This document shows positions 9,651-19,622 of a stretch of 64,000 nt of DNA, piece by piece; the stretch's first letter is position 1; every line of letters starts with the position of its first letter. A program made the translations under genes and the position numbers. Under the pieces are notes generated by a model, which saw nothing but the letters and a program-made list of their open reading frames with translations, was not told the DNA's origin and ran no database searches. This DNA comes from Chitinophaga sp. Cy-1792 (GTDB taxonomy: Bacteria; Bacteroidota; Bacteroidia; Chitinophagales; Chitinophagaceae), in NCBI RefSeq assembly GCF_011752935.1, contig NZ_VWWO01000002.1:2744196-2808195 (forward strand), read 5' to 3'.

Positions 9651-10727
9651 TCATTGGTTGGTAGTATCTGTAAAGTAATTTATAGATGGGTCACCGTATG
9701 CCTTTACCATTTCTTCCCAAGTAATCCCAAATAGCTGTTTTATCCATTTGCGGAATTTTTTATTATTCGCTCTTCTTACTTCATCTGTTACACTTATCCA
9801 TTGCCCATTGACATATGGGTCAGGACCAACCGGATTGAAGCCCTTCCTGAGCGTATTTTCACGGATAGCGTTTAATCGCGCTGTCAGCCAATGTAATTCG
9901 GCAGGATTCTTCTTCCTGAATATATTTCTGTAATATTCGCTATGCCATCTGCAGAAATTAGTGTCGACACGTAGCATCTCATCCATGCGCTGATTATAAT
10001 ACCTGGCAATAGGGTCATCTTTCGTTAGCACCAATGGTTGCCACCTGATCAGCTTATCACGAAGTGTATCATTCAGCAGATAATCATAGGCATAAAACAG
10101 CGCTTCTTTATCTTCCACAGCTATTTCTACCGGTGCTTCTTTACAGATACATACATAAGCTGGCGGCACACCGCAATTGCTATAGGCCATTGCTTTATGA
10201 TGCCCATCTATAACGAAATAAATATCGCAGGTGGAATCTTCATACACATTCTTCAAATCACCATACTCCGGACGCACCTCTCCCTGTGTAAATACCATTA
10301 CTTTGGGCCGGCCTCCATTCCTGATCATGGTTTCATAATATTTGATCCGCTCCTGGTCCAATGACGCTTCCCGTTGTGTAAATATCCAGATAGGCCCGCC
10401 ATAGGAGGCTCCCGGCGCCCAGCAATACCACGGAATCTGCTGCTCCTGCTCAGGTCTTACAATATCCACCCGATAACTACCTGACGGGAACAACTGCAGG
10501 AACTCCTGCATATTTTCTAAAATCGTGGCGTCGTCACCGTTAATCATCACCTCATTTACCTGTTCCGCCATAAAGGGCTCAAATCCGGCCGCATCATAAT
10601 AGCAACCCACACTGGGGTCAGGTAAACCATAAGAAACGGCTACTGGTCTTTTGATCTTCAGACAGGTAGTATATTTATCATTTATCAGATCTATGATGGC
10701 TTTACCATCTGCTACATTTATAATCAT
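9651..10727 (-). CDS. Unknown protein with ParB/sulfiredoxin-like DGHHK motif
   Basis: 358 residues, no signal peptide or membrane helix, so probably cytosolic. No confident family match by eye. The most telling stretch is DIYFVIDGHHKAMAY (about 185-200), preceded by a region with KVMVFTQGEVRPEYGDL. ParB-like nuclease and sulfiredoxin folds carry the same kind of motif (hIDGHHRhxAh), where the histidines bind nucleotide or phosphate. The rest, rich in Trp and Tyr with a basic C-terminus (RRANNKKFRKWIKQLFG), is unfamiliar. It stands alone between the convergent PAP2 gene and the terminator of the DUF5686 gene. The fold assignment is a hypothesis. Confidence 0.55.
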   Translation of the reverse strand: MIINVADGKAIIDLINDKYTTCLKIKRPVAVSYGLPDPSVGCYYDAAGFEPFMAEQVNEVMINGDDATILENMQEFLQLFPSGSYRVDIVRPEQEQQIPWYCWAPGASYGGPIWIFTQREASLDQERIKYYETMIRNGGRPKVMVFTQGEVRPEYGDLKNVYEDSTCDIYFVIDGHHKAMAYSNCGVPPAYVCICKEAPVEIAVEDKEALFYAYDYLLNDTLRDKLIRWQPLVLTKDDPIARYYNQRMDEMLRVDTNFCRWHSEYYRNIFRKKNPAELHWLTARLNAIRENTLRKGFNPVGPDPYVNGQWISVTDEVRRANNKKFRKWIKQLFGITWEEMVKAYGDPSINYFTDTTNQ

Positions 10728-10764
10728 AGGGTATAGGATATATTAATTATTACCCAAAAATGAA

Positions 10765-10797
10765 ACACAAGTGCGCAATATTTTTGCGCACTTGTGT
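10765..10797 (-). terminator. Intrinsic terminator of the DUF5686 gene
   Basis: A perfect 14-bp stem (arms 10765-10778 and 10784-10797) with a 5-nt loop. On the minus strand it is followed by a T-rich stretch. It lies 19 bp beyond the stop of the DUF5686 gene and just before the start of the DGHHK gene, so it separates the two transcripts. Confidence 0.75.
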
Positions 10798-10815
10798 CAT
10801 GGATAATAAAAAATA

Positions 10816-13326
10816 TCAGAACTGCAGTCTGAAACTGCCGAACATACCGAAGTTGCTGGTATGGGAGAAGGTGGACTGCTGCGGATATATTCTCCATACA
10901 GCATCTACCCGGAAGAAGCGGAAGATATTATCAAAACCGGTACCTACTTCTGTATATACATTGCCTTTGAGCGAGCGCATGCCATAACCGGCAAATTCCA
11001 TATGGTTAAATATCCTGTTTTGTAAAGAGAGATCACCAACGACAGACTTCACATTCCAGAACTGACGTACGCCTGTTCTGCGCATGAATGGCAGCAGGTT
11101 CAGCAGTTTACCGTTGAAATTGTGTTCTATATTCACACCGGCATAGCGGTCGCTAAAAAATTCGTATTTGTTCATGAGACTGAAAGCCTCTTTATTGTAA
11201 TAATAGGTTTCATTCCCGGGATGCATCTGCAATAACATAAAGGGCAAACGATCGGTGAAAATTCTGCCGCCATATACCATGTAATACACTTTACCCCAGC
11301 CTGGCAGCGGGAATTGCTGCCGTACACTCAGACTCACTTTCTGGTACTGGTATTTGCTATCGAACATACCGTTGGGGGCAAAGGCATACGCAACTTCCGT
11401 CACCGGCAGATTGCTGCGTACATGCTTCACTTTACGGAAAGTGCGTACCTCTTTCTCTCCCGGCGCATAACGGAATTTAAACTGCATTTCAGTATTTACC
11501 ACCTGCCCTTTCTCCTCAGACAGGAACAACTTATGCGGTGGCAGCGGATCAAAGGTGGTATAATGTGTGCGGGCAAGGGTGCCTTGCAGGGAGAACTCCT
11601 GCGGGAATTGTTTGAGCACGGACACGCTCGCTGTAGCCTCCCGGATGAATTTCTGCGGAATACCGCGACGCCGCACTATCTGGCCAAAGATATTATCCAG
11701 CGATACCTCTTCCCCATTAAAACCACGCTGGTTATTATCCAGGTCATCTTTATAAAAGGCCATCAGCTGCCAGCTCTTATCGTGCGACCATGTATAGGAA
11801 ACCGCACCCATCCCTTTCATAGATTCGTCTTTGGTGCCGTATGCAAGGTATCCGTAGAGACGAAGGTCGCGGCTGAAAGCCGGTGTAGTACCCAGGTCGA
11901 AGCGTGTCCTGAAACCTTCCAGCTTGTTGCGGCTTATCCATTTATACCAGGGGCCGATTTCTACCTTGCCCAGTTTTATATGTCCATCTACCAAAAACGT
12001 AACTGTATTACTCAGGCGCTGGAAAGCCGGCAACGATTTCAGGGTATCTACCAGCGTGATGGCCCGTACCTCATTCTTCGTCAGCGTTTCCGGGCGATTC
12101 GCTTCCAGGTAGCGCTTCCCGGAAACCAGCGCACTGTCTGGTATCACTACCTCTTCCCTTTTCCTGTTGGCGTTCAGCTTAGCCGTGATGAAATCTTCAT
12201 TGGTGGCAATATGGTGGTACAGCGTTGTTTTTCGACCAATAAACGTTGTTCTATCGTTTCCCAGTGGCGCCAGCTCCACGATGAAGCGGTCTTTTGTCAC
12301 CACCCATTCCCGGGATTTATATGGTGCAAATTCCTGGATGATATCCAGTCTTTTTACGAAGTTAATATCTATAGCGCCTGCCACCGACAGGCTGATTTTT
12401 TGTATGGCCCAGGTGGAGGCCTGAATCCAGCAGTCGCCGACAAACAGGTTTTCCCCTTCCCGCCGCGGTGTAAACGCAAGGTGGTAATACTGTTCTCCGT
12501 TCCGGACAATGGTATCGAGGCCTTTATAATGATAGTAGTGATCTCCCACACTGCTGAGCGGACTGATAAATTCACGGCCGAAGATGTAGAGCGAATTCTG
12601 GTAGGTATTGATCTTTTGATTGATACCGCCGAGGTACTGCATGACGGTTTCATTTTTTATGCCGCTGGTATTCAGCGCACGGATTTCCTCCCTGACAACA
12701 GGTGGTGTGCCGGCGGCATAGTAGTCAGACACAGACTCACTGAGGAATACCGGCAGGAAAGGACGTTGCTCGGAAGTGGTATCGATTTGTTGATTGACAA
12801 AAGAGAAGGGCTTCATCAGCCTGGATTTCTCCCAGCGCTGGCGGTTGATATTGGAGAGATCTATTTCAAGTTTATTATATAATTCTGCATAATAATTTGA
12901 ATAATGGGCGGGTGAATTCTCTTCTTTATGGGTGATGATTTGTCGCCACCATACCAGGCCTTTATCCATTTTGGCTTTTACTTCCACCCCCAGTTTCACT
13001 ACGGCTTCCATTTGGATAAGCAGCGGCGTGGTACGCGTAGCTTCCATGGGCAACGCTTTTACCTCATAGCCAACATAGCGGATGATGAGGGTGTCATTTT
13101 TGCGGGAACTTACCGCGAGTTTAAAATTTCCGGCGCTATCGGTCATATCACCGTAGCCTGCCACCTTCCAGTAGACGGTAGCAAAGGGTAACGGCTCCTC
13201 TGTGAATTTATTAACCACCTTTCCATTAATAGCTGGCGCGTGTTGCGCCCGGATCTGCTTAACAGATAATAGCAAACATAAAAACACAGCCCAGCCTATG
13301 CGCGTACAGATATAGGTTTGCGGCAT
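10816..13326 (-). CDS. DUF5686 / carboxypeptidase-regulatory-like outer-membrane protein
   Basis: 836 residues: signal peptide (about 1-27), an N-terminal carboxypeptidase-regulatory-like beta-sandwich (NGKVVNKFTEEPLPFATVYW onward, about 33-115), then a long region typical of the Bacteroidota DUF5686 family, with beta-barrel character towards the C-terminus (alternating aromatic strands, ending FGSFRLQF). Members are abundant in this phylum and thought to sit in the outer membrane; their transport role is unknown. It appears monocistronic with its own terminator. A 522-codon open frame on the opposite strand (11314-12882) is a shadow of this gene. Confidence 0.82.
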   Translation of the reverse strand: MPQTYICTRIGWAVFLCLLLSVKQIRAQHAPAINGKVVNKFTEEPLPFATVYWKVAGYGDMTDSAGNFKLAVSSRKNDTLIIRYVGYEVKALPMEATRTTPLLIQMEAVVKLGVEVKAKMDKGLVWWRQIITHKEENSPAHYSNYYAELYNKLEIDLSNINRQRWEKSRLMKPFSFVNQQIDTTSEQRPFLPVFLSESVSDYYAAGTPPVVREEIRALNTSGIKNETVMQYLGGINQKINTYQNSLYIFGREFISPLSSVGDHYYHYKGLDTIVRNGEQYYHLAFTPRREGENLFVGDCWIQASTWAIQKISLSVAGAIDINFVKRLDIIQEFAPYKSREWVVTKDRFIVELAPLGNDRTTFIGRKTTLYHHIATNEDFITAKLNANRKREEVVIPDSALVSGKRYLEANRPETLTKNEVRAITLVDTLKSLPAFQRLSNTVTFLVDGHIKLGKVEIGPWYKWISRNKLEGFRTRFDLGTTPAFSRDLRLYGYLAYGTKDESMKGMGAVSYTWSHDKSWQLMAFYKDDLDNNQRGFNGEEVSLDNIFGQIVRRRGIPQKFIREATASVSVLKQFPQEFSLQGTLARTHYTTFDPLPPHKLFLSEEKGQVVNTEMQFKFRYAPGEKEVRTFRKVKHVRSNLPVTEVAYAFAPNGMFDSKYQYQKVSLSVRQQFPLPGWGKVYYMVYGGRIFTDRLPFMLLQMHPGNETYYYNKEAFSLMNKYEFFSDRYAGVNIEHNFNGKLLNLLPFMRRTGVRQFWNVKSVVGDLSLQNRIFNHMEFAGYGMRSLKGNVYTEVGTGFDNIFRFFRVDAVWRIYPQQSTFSHTSNFGMFGSFRLQF

Positions 13327-13449
13327 CAGTTAAACAGTTGTAGTATTTATAAGACGGGGCTTTTGCTGCCCCCCTCCATATACTATTCAAGATTAACAAA
13401 AAGAGGATATCAACTGTTGAAAGGCCGCAGGCCAAAGATCATAAATACA

Positions 13450-14016
13450 CTATATCTCCTCAAAATGCTCCTCCTCCAATCGCTCCCGCTCCACATTTAA
13501 CCCACTTTGAAGTTCATCAAATTTCCTTCGAAGCTCTGTTAGCATTTCGATTTGCTGATTTTCATATTTTCGGGTAAATAATACAAAGATCGTGTGGTTT
13601 GAATAAAGATATAGATGTTTGAAGTCATGCGTTATTTTCTTTGCATTTCCCTTAAGATTCGTATTTTCTGAGATATATAACCATGATAATTCACTGCGTA
13701 GCTCCTGATGCCTGTTCCTGATAAAATTTATATCAACAGTTTTATCTATATTCATCTGCTGCGCAATCTGAAAAAGCTCTTTAGCATCCTGCATGATGGT
13801 GATTACCCGACCAATAGTAATTAACTGCGCCATCCTTAATTCGAATTTGATCTGGGCAGCTTTTCTCTTCTGTTCCAGTTCGAACCTGAGTTGCTCTAAT
13901 TCAAGCGTTACCGTTGCATTCCTGGTACTTATACTTCTGGCAGACACCAGGCTGATAACCCCAACAACACAAGACGCAGTAGCAGTAACTATGGCAATGA
14001 TAACCGGCGCTTCCAT
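13450..14016 (-). CDS. Hypothetical membrane-anchored coiled-coil protein
   Basis: 188 residues, not recognised. One N-terminal transmembrane helix (about residues 4-26, VIIAIVTATASCVVGVISLV), then a long charged heptad-like stretch (about 35-75) and a second acidic/basic coiled-coil segment at the C-terminus (about 150-188). It could be a small membrane-tethered structural or sensory protein. The DNA is more AT-rich than the neighbouring locus genes, which suggests recent acquisition or low expression. No operon partner. Confidence 0.6.
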   Translation of the reverse strand: MEAPVIIAIVTATASCVVGVISLVSARSISTRNATVTLELEQLRFELEQKRKAAQIKFELRMAQLITIGRVITIMQDAKELFQIAQQMNIDKTVDINFIRNRHQELRSELSWLYISENTNLKGNAKKITHDFKHLYLYSNHTIFVLFTRKYENQQIEMLTELRRKFDELQSGLNVERERLEEEHFEEI

Positions 14017-14270
14017 AATATTTAAATTGATCGGGACTTTTATTATTTACCAGAGTCCAAAGCAAGCGAATCATAACAAAATATTCGCAGAATTAACGAA
14101 TGCTTTTCCATTTAGCGCTCCCGCCCAATCAAAGGAAATTCTTCCCGGGATTTTTCAATTTCAAATAATTTCCTACATTCGTATTGATCGCGTTTAATCT
14201 GTAATTCCACCAATCTATTCATCCAGGGTCTGCCCTTTTGTATTTTATCACCAAAATTTTAGCTGATATA

Positions 14271-14846
14271 GTGAACAAGGTATATGAAGCTGACGAGGTT
14301 TTGCTTGAACGCGTGGCCCATGGCGATCAGGCAGCATTTACCCAATTATTCAATGCCTGGTATCCATACCTGGATTCCCATATTTTTCGTGTAACCGGCT
14401 GTAAACAACTGACCGAAGAAATAGTGCAGGATGTTTTCCTAAAAATATGGCATAACCGCAGCGCATTGTTGGATGTAAAACAGTTCAAACCCTACCTGCT
14501 GGTAGTTTCACGTAATCATGCCATCAATGCATTACAGAAAAAAGCCCGGGAATTCAGCGCACTCGAACGCTATAGCATAGAAAACGGACAACCGGCAGAT
14601 GCCGCTGAACCTGATGCTGACTTATATGAACTGATAGATGAAGCCATAGATCAGTTGTCGCCCAGGCAAAAAGAAATTTACCTGCTGCACAGACACCAGC
14701 GGTTTACCTACCAGCAGATTGCTGCTCAGTTAAACATCAGCAGGGAAACAGTTAAAACACACCTGGAAACAGCCACCAGACACATTTCCAGGCATGTACA
14801 ACTTAAACTGACCTTAGCGATTACCATCATTTCTCTTCTCAAATAA
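14271..14846 (+). CDS. ECF-type RNA polymerase sigma-70 factor (locus 2)
   Basis: Region 2 (QLTEEIVQDVFLKIWHNRSAL) and region 4 (YQQIAAQLNISRETVKTHLETA) of an ECF sigma factor are clear. The frame has no ATG near its beginning. A TTG at 14238 opens the longest frame, but the GTG at 14271 gives MNKVYEADEVLLERVAHGD, matching where homologues normally begin, so GTG is preferred (191 aa). A short hydrophobic C-terminal tail (LALTIISLLK) is odd for a soluble sigma factor. It heads locus 2 and probably controls the FecR-SusC-SusD-sulfatase genes behind it. Confidence 0.88.
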   Translation: MNKVYEADEVLLERVAHGDQAAFTQLFNAWYPYLDSHIFRVTGCKQLTEEIVQDVFLKIWHNRSALLDVKQFKPYLLVVSRNHAINALQKKAREFSALERYSIENGQPADAAEPDADLYELIDEAIDQLSPRQKEIYLLHRHQRFTYQQIAAQLNISRETVKTHLETATRHISRHVQLKLTLAITIISLLK

Positions 14847-14935
14847 TCATCTGTCAGAAAAAATATATAATTTTTTTCTGTACCCCCCTCCCCCTTTTTT
14901 ACGTGTTTGTTTGTCCTGTATATGAATAGTGGACT

Positions 14936-16096
14936 ATGGAACAACAGCAGCTACAGGAGTTATTCCGCAAATATTACAATAATGAGATCAGCCAGGAGGA
15001 ACGATCCTTGCTCATGGAATACTTATCCCATGCGGCCCCGGAGGCATTGGGCGATCTGATTACAGCAGAAGGTTTGCAACTGGACGATATACATCCGGTG
15101 ACATCTCCCGTAAAAGCACAGGAAATGCTGGCAATTATTTTACAGTCAGCTTCCCCTGCAGCTGCCCGCCGGGGATGGTGGAAATATGCCACCGCTGCTG
15201 CCGCTGCTGCCGCTATCCTGACAGGAATCGTTGTTACAACGCTTACCTTTAAACGTAGCAGCCATCCTCCGGAAAGAGTGGCTACCCTGCAAACCAATAT
15301 CCAGCCTGCCAATGAAAAAGCTACGCTGATACTGGGCAATAATACCACGGTAACGCTGGATACTGACGCCAGCGCAACACTGCCACAGCAGGGCAATACC
15401 CAGGTAAGATTACAACAGGGGCAGCTGCATTACGAAAGTAACGGCAACGCACAACAGCTGGTATACAATACACTGAAAACAGGCAGGGGCAATCATTTTA
15501 CCATCCGCCTCTCCGATGGCACCCAGGTATGGCTTAATTCCGCCACCAGCCTGGAATTCCCGGCCACCTTTGGAAAAACGGAACGTAGCGTAAACATCAG
15601 CGGAGAAGCCTATTTCCAGGTAGTTCCCGATGCCACCAGACCTTTCCGTGTACATATCACCAATAAAGGGACCATAGAAGTTTTAGGAACAGCGTTTAAC
15701 ATAGCAGCATATAAAGACGACGATAAAAGTGCCACCACGCTGATAGACGGCGCTGTAAAAGTTAGCAGCGGCCATTCACAACAAGTACTTTCACCCGGAC
15801 AGCAGGCTGTCATCAGCCACCAACCAGACATCCTGCTGAATACGCATCCGGACCTTTCCCAGGTACTCGCCTGGAGAAACGGCTATTTCAAATTTGACAA
15901 TACCAGCGTATCATCTCTGATGAAAGAAATTTCCAGATGGTATGATGTAGACATCGTTTACAAGGGACAACCATCAGAAGACGGCTTCACGGGCACCATT
16001 TCACGGAATGTGCCATTGGAGAAAGTGCTGAAGGTACTCGACCTGAACGGCGTGCATTGTTCTATTAACGGCAAAGTTATTACAGTAACGCAATAA
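14936..16096 (+). CDS. FecR-family anti-sigma factor (locus 2)
   Basis: 386 residues. Cytoplasmic N-terminus (1-78), an Ala-rich transmembrane helix (about 82-105), a periplasmic FecR domain with SDGTQVWLNSATSLEFP, SGEAYFQV and VLGTAFNIAAY, and a DUF4974-like C-terminus (about 310-386, ending NGKVITVTQ). As in locus 1 it should hold the upstream sigma factor and take its cue from the STN domain of the SusC encoded 112 bp downstream. A C-rich then T-rich tract (14882-14900) lies in the 89-bp gap before it. Confidence 0.93.
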   Translation: MEQQQLQELFRKYYNNEISQEERSLLMEYLSHAAPEALGDLITAEGLQLDDIHPVTSPVKAQEMLAIILQSASPAAARRGWWKYATAAAAAAAILTGIVVTTLTFKRSSHPPERVATLQTNIQPANEKATLILGNNTTVTLDTDASATLPQQGNTQVRLQQGQLHYESNGNAQQLVYNTLKTGRGNHFTIRLSDGTQVWLNSATSLEFPATFGKTERSVNISGEAYFQVVPDATRPFRVHITNKGTIEVLGTAFNIAAYKDDDKSATTLIDGAVKVSSGHSQQVLSPGQQAVISHQPDILLNTHPDLSQVLAWRNGYFKFDNTSVSSLMKEISRWYDVDIVYKGQPSEDGFTGTISRNVPLEKVLKVLDLNGVHCSINGKVITVTQ

Positions 16097-16122
16097 CCAC
16101 ATTCCCCCGAAATAAAAATGGC

Positions 16123-16144
16123 CGGCAGTGTTCCAGCACTGCCG
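16123..16144 (+). promoter_or_regulatory. Hairpin in the fecR-susC gap (locus 2)
   Basis: Perfect 8-bp stem (16123-16130 with 16137-16144) and 6-nt loop, preceded by an A-rich run and not followed by T residues. It ends about 65 nt before the susC ATG. Position and A-run-then-hairpin layout match the gaps in loci 1 and 3. Confidence 0.5.
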
Positions 16145-16208
16145 ACCTGTGATTGGGCGGATGTAAACATTTGAGGATCTACATTTTTCACCGAAATCAA
16201 TCAAAATT

Positions 16209-19200
16209 ATGCTATTAAAAGCGAAATTTTATGCCCCGCCGAAAAAACGGGGGCTTACCTCCAAAATACTGCTCGCCATGAAGTGGTCAATCGTCCTGAA
16301 CCTGGTACTATGCCTACAAATCAGCGCCAAATCTTATTCTCAGAATATCTCTATTTCTGAAAACAAAATCGCTATAAAAACGCTCTTCAAAAAGATTGAG
16401 CAACAAAGCAGTTACCAGTTCTTTTTTAAAGAGAAATTATTGCAGGATACCCATCCGGTAGATGTTCACGTAGCCAATGCTGACATCAAAACATTGCTGA
16501 GTAAGTACCTCCCCCAACAAGGCCTCACCTTTGAAATCGTTGATAAAATTGTGGTCATAAAACCGGCGGAGAATACATCCCCATTCCTGCAGCCACTCAC
16601 CCCGGAAAACATCCGTCAGCTGCTGCAAGGCACTGTTAAAGATGAAGATGGTCAGCTGCTGGTGGGTGCCACCGTGCGCATTCAAAGCTCCGGCAAAGGT
16701 ACGACCACCAACACGGAAGGCAGGTTCACGCTCGATATACCAACGTCGCCGGCTATACTGGAAATCTCTTTTCTTGGATATGAAACACTGACAGTGCCCT
16801 ATACCGGCCAGCAAGCACTATCTATCACCTTAAAGCGCAAGGGTTTTAAGGCAGATGAACTGGTAGTAGTAGGTTATGGTACCCAGAAAAAAACACAGCT
16901 CATCGGTTCTGTTTCCCAGGTAACTGGTAAAGATATCAATAACAGACCTGTGCCTAACATCACACAGGCACTCACCGGCCAGATGCCAGGCGTTAGCGTT
17001 ATCCAGCGTACTGGTGCCCCCGGATCAGCCGGTACCATCCAGATCCGTGGTGTAGGCTCCTTCGGTGCATCTACTGAAGCACTGGTGCTCGTAGACGGCA
17101 TTCCCACCAACTCCTTTAATGATATTGACCCCAACGATATCGAGAGTATCTCTGTACTGAAAGACGCTTCTTCCGCCGCTATCTATGGCGCCAGAGCCGC
17201 CAACGGCGTAGTACTCGTGACTACTAAAACCGGTGGCAAACAGAAAATGAAAGTCAGCTATAATGGCTATGTAGGTATGCAAAAAATAACGGCCACACCT
17301 GATTTTGTGAATTCCTGGGAATATGCACAGATGGTCAACGAAGCACAGCCCGGCTCCTATACCGCAGACCAGATCGCTAAATTCAAAGATGGCTCCGATC
17401 CCGACAACTACCCAAACACCAACTGGATCGACGCTACCTTCAAGAAGCACTTCATGCAAACAGGCCATAACGTCAGCCTGTCTAACGGTAACGACAACAC
17501 GCAATACATGCTCTCGCTCGGGTACCTCAACCAGGATGGTGTGGTAGCTAAAAACGATTACAAGAAATACAGCGCAAGATTTAACCTGCAATCCAATATC
17601 ACCTCTACGCTGAAACTCACGACCAGGCTTTCATATATCCAGTCGAACCTGGAACAACCCAACACCCCTGCTACGCTGGACGCCACCAGCATGACAGACA
17701 TCATCTCCAGTGTGGTGCGTACCAATGCCACCTTCCCGATCAAACTCAGCAACGGTAGCTGGGGCGCAGGCGTAGTAAACAAAGGCAATCCCGTATCATG
17801 GCTGAACAGCGCCTCATTCTATAAAGACAGGGAGTCTGACCTGAATGCCAACGCACGCCTCGACTGGTTTGTGATCCCCGACCTGAAACTCTCTGCCATC
17901 GGTGGTTACACACAAACGCAGGGACAAACAAAAAATTTCCTCGCTACACAACAGATCAACAGCACCGTCTTCCTTTCCCCCTCTTCTCTGACAATGGGTA
18001 CAGGATATCGTCAATATAAAACAGTACAGGGCCTCGCCGAATACAACAAAGCCATCAAACAGCACGAAATCGCTGTGCTGGCAGGATATGCGTTTGAGCA
18101 ATGGAATACAGAAACATTGAGTGCCGGCAGGTCTAACCTGCCCAGCAACGACCTGACAGAACTACCACTCGGTGATGTGGCTACGCAAACCAATGGAAGC
18201 AACAACGAAGTTTCCGCCCTGAGATCCTTCTTCGGCCGCATCCAGTATAACTTCGCGCATAAATACCTCTTCGAAACAAATATGCGTTATGACGGTTCAT
18301 CCCGCTTTCCGGCAAATAAAAAAAATGCCTTCTTCCCTTCTGCCGCAATAGGCTGGCGTATCTCTGAAGAAGAATTTATAAAAGATAAAATCAAATGGCT
18401 GAACGAGCTTAAAATTAAAGGCTCTTACGGTACCCTCGGCAACCAGAACATCGGCACCTACCCTTACCAGAATACCCTGACAACCGGCTACAACTATGCC
18501 TTTGGCGGTGTTGCCAGTCCAGGCGCCGTACGCCTGACACTAAACGATACTACCCTTCACTGGGAATCCACCCGCACCAAAGACATCGGCATCGATGGTG
18601 CCCTCTTCAACAACAAACTTACTTTCAGTGCCGCCTGGTTCGACAGGTACACCTATGATATCCTGGTTAAACCTTCCGGTAGTGTATCCGCCGTTCTGGG
18701 TACTGCTATTGGTTACCAGAATTCCGGAAAACTGCAGAACCGCGGCTGGGAATTTACCATCGGCCATAAAAATCATGTTGGTCAGGTCGATTATTTCGTC
18801 AACGGCAATTTCTCCATTACAAAAAATAAAGTACTCGACCTCGGCGTGGGCAACGTAGTACAGCCGAACGGGCTGGTAGGCAATGGCAGCAATATTTTCA
18901 TCGGTTACCCACTCAACTCCTACTATGGATATGTTGCTGATGGCCTGTTTACAGACGCTGCTGACGTGGCAGCATGGCAGCAGAATAACAACATGACTGC
19001 TATCAGTCCATCCCCTAAGCCTGGTGATATCCGTTATAAAGATATCAGCGGCCCCGGTGGCAAACCTGATGGAAAAGTTTCCGCCGACTATGACCGCGTT
19101 GTACTTGGTTCTACCATTCCTAAATACAATTTTGGCGCTTCACTCGGTGCAGCCTATCATGGCTTCGACCTCAGCATGATGTTGCAGGGCGTTGCCGGTG

Positions 19201-19604
19201 TAAAAGGCCGCCTGGACGGCTATGCAGGCTATGCATTATACAGCAACGGCAACGTACAGCGCTGGCAGATGGATAACCGCTGGACAGCTGACAATCCAAA
19301 CAGAAACGCAAAATATCCTCGTATGGAAATCATCAGCAACCAGGGTACAGGCAATACTTTAACCTCCTCCTACTGGCTGCTCGATGGCTCTTATCTGCGT
19401 CTGAAAAATGTGCAGCTGGGTTATACCTTCTCCAAAGACCTGCTGAAAACGATCAACATCAGCAGTGTGCGCATTTTCGCGGCAGGAGAAAACCTGCATA
19501 CCTGGAGCCATTACCGCAAAGGATGGGACCCTGAAATCAATACCGGCGGCGCCTATTACCCTATCCTTGCCAACTACACCGTGGGCCTGAACGTCACTTT
19601 CTAA
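16209..19604 (+). CDS. SusC/RagA TonB-linked outer-membrane transporter with STN domain (locus 2)
   Basis: 1131 residues: signal sequence (to about 45, ends AKSYSQ), STN domain (about 48-118), carboxypeptidase-regulatory-like domain (LLQGTVKDEDGQLLVGATV, about 138-220), TonB-box-like DELVVVGYGTQKK, plug with DIESISVLKDASSAAIYGAR, and a C-terminal barrel. The plug motif and length are typical of the family. The FecR-interacting STN domain agrees with its position behind sigma/FecR. It imports, with its SusD lipoprotein, a ligand that the adjacent sulfatase suggests may be a sulfated glycan. Confidence 0.95.
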   Translation: MLLKAKFYAPPKKRGLTSKILLAMKWSIVLNLVLCLQISAKSYSQNISISENKIAIKTLFKKIEQQSSYQFFFKEKLLQDTHPVDVHVANADIKTLLSKYLPQQGLTFEIVDKIVVIKPAENTSPFLQPLTPENIRQLLQGTVKDEDGQLLVGATVRIQSSGKGTTTNTEGRFTLDIPTSPAILEISFLGYETLTVPYTGQQALSITLKRKGFKADELVVVGYGTQKKTQLIGSVSQVTGKDINNRPVPNITQALTGQMPGVSVIQRTGAPGSAGTIQIRGVGSFGASTEALVLVDGIPTNSFNDIDPNDIESISVLKDASSAAIYGARAANGVVLVTTKTGGKQKMKVSYNGYVGMQKITATPDFVNSWEYAQMVNEAQPGSYTADQIAKFKDGSDPDNYPNTNWIDATFKKHFMQTGHNVSLSNGNDNTQYMLSLGYLNQDGVVAKNDYKKYSARFNLQSNITSTLKLTTRLSYIQSNLEQPNTPATLDATSMTDIISSVVRTNATFPIKLSNGSWGAGVVNKGNPVSWLNSASFYKDRESDLNANARLDWFVIPDLKLSAIGGYTQTQGQTKNFLATQQINSTVFLSPSSLTMGTGYRQYKTVQGLAEYNKAIKQHEIAVLAGYAFEQWNTETLSAGRSNLPSNDLTELPLGDVATQTNGSNNEVSALRSFFGRIQYNFAHKYLFETNMRYDGSSRFPANKKNAFFPSAAIGWRISEEEFIKDKIKWLNELKIKGSYGTLGNQNIGTYPYQNTLTTGYNYAFGGVASPGAVRLTLNDTTLHWESTRTKDIGIDGALFNNKLTFSAAWFDRYTYDILVKPSGSVSAVLGTAIGYQNSGKLQNRGWEFTIGHKNHVGQVDYFVNGNFSITKNKVLDLGVGNVVQPNGLVGNGSNIFIGYPLNSYYGYVADGLFTDAADVAAWQQNNNMTAISPSPKPGDIRYKDISGPGGKPDGKVSADYDRVVLGSTIPKYNFGASLGAAYHGFDLSMMLQGVAGVKGRLDGYAGYALYSNGNVQRWQMDNRWTADNPNRNAKYPRMEIISNQGTGNTLTSSYWLLDGSYLRLKNVQLGYTFSKDLLKTINISSVRIFAAGENLHTWSHYRKGWDPEINTGGAYYPILANYTVGLNVTF

Positions 19605-19622
19605 CCGACAAAATTGCTTATC

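Noticed and set aside
11314..12882. 522-codon plus-strand open frame
   Set aside because: It lies wholly opposite the DUF5686 gene, has no signal, domain or composition of a real protein, and arises from codon bias of the sense gene.
13333..13418. Inverted repeat AACAGTTG / CAACTGTT
   Set aside because: Arms of 8 bp are 70 bp apart, easily by chance; no further support.
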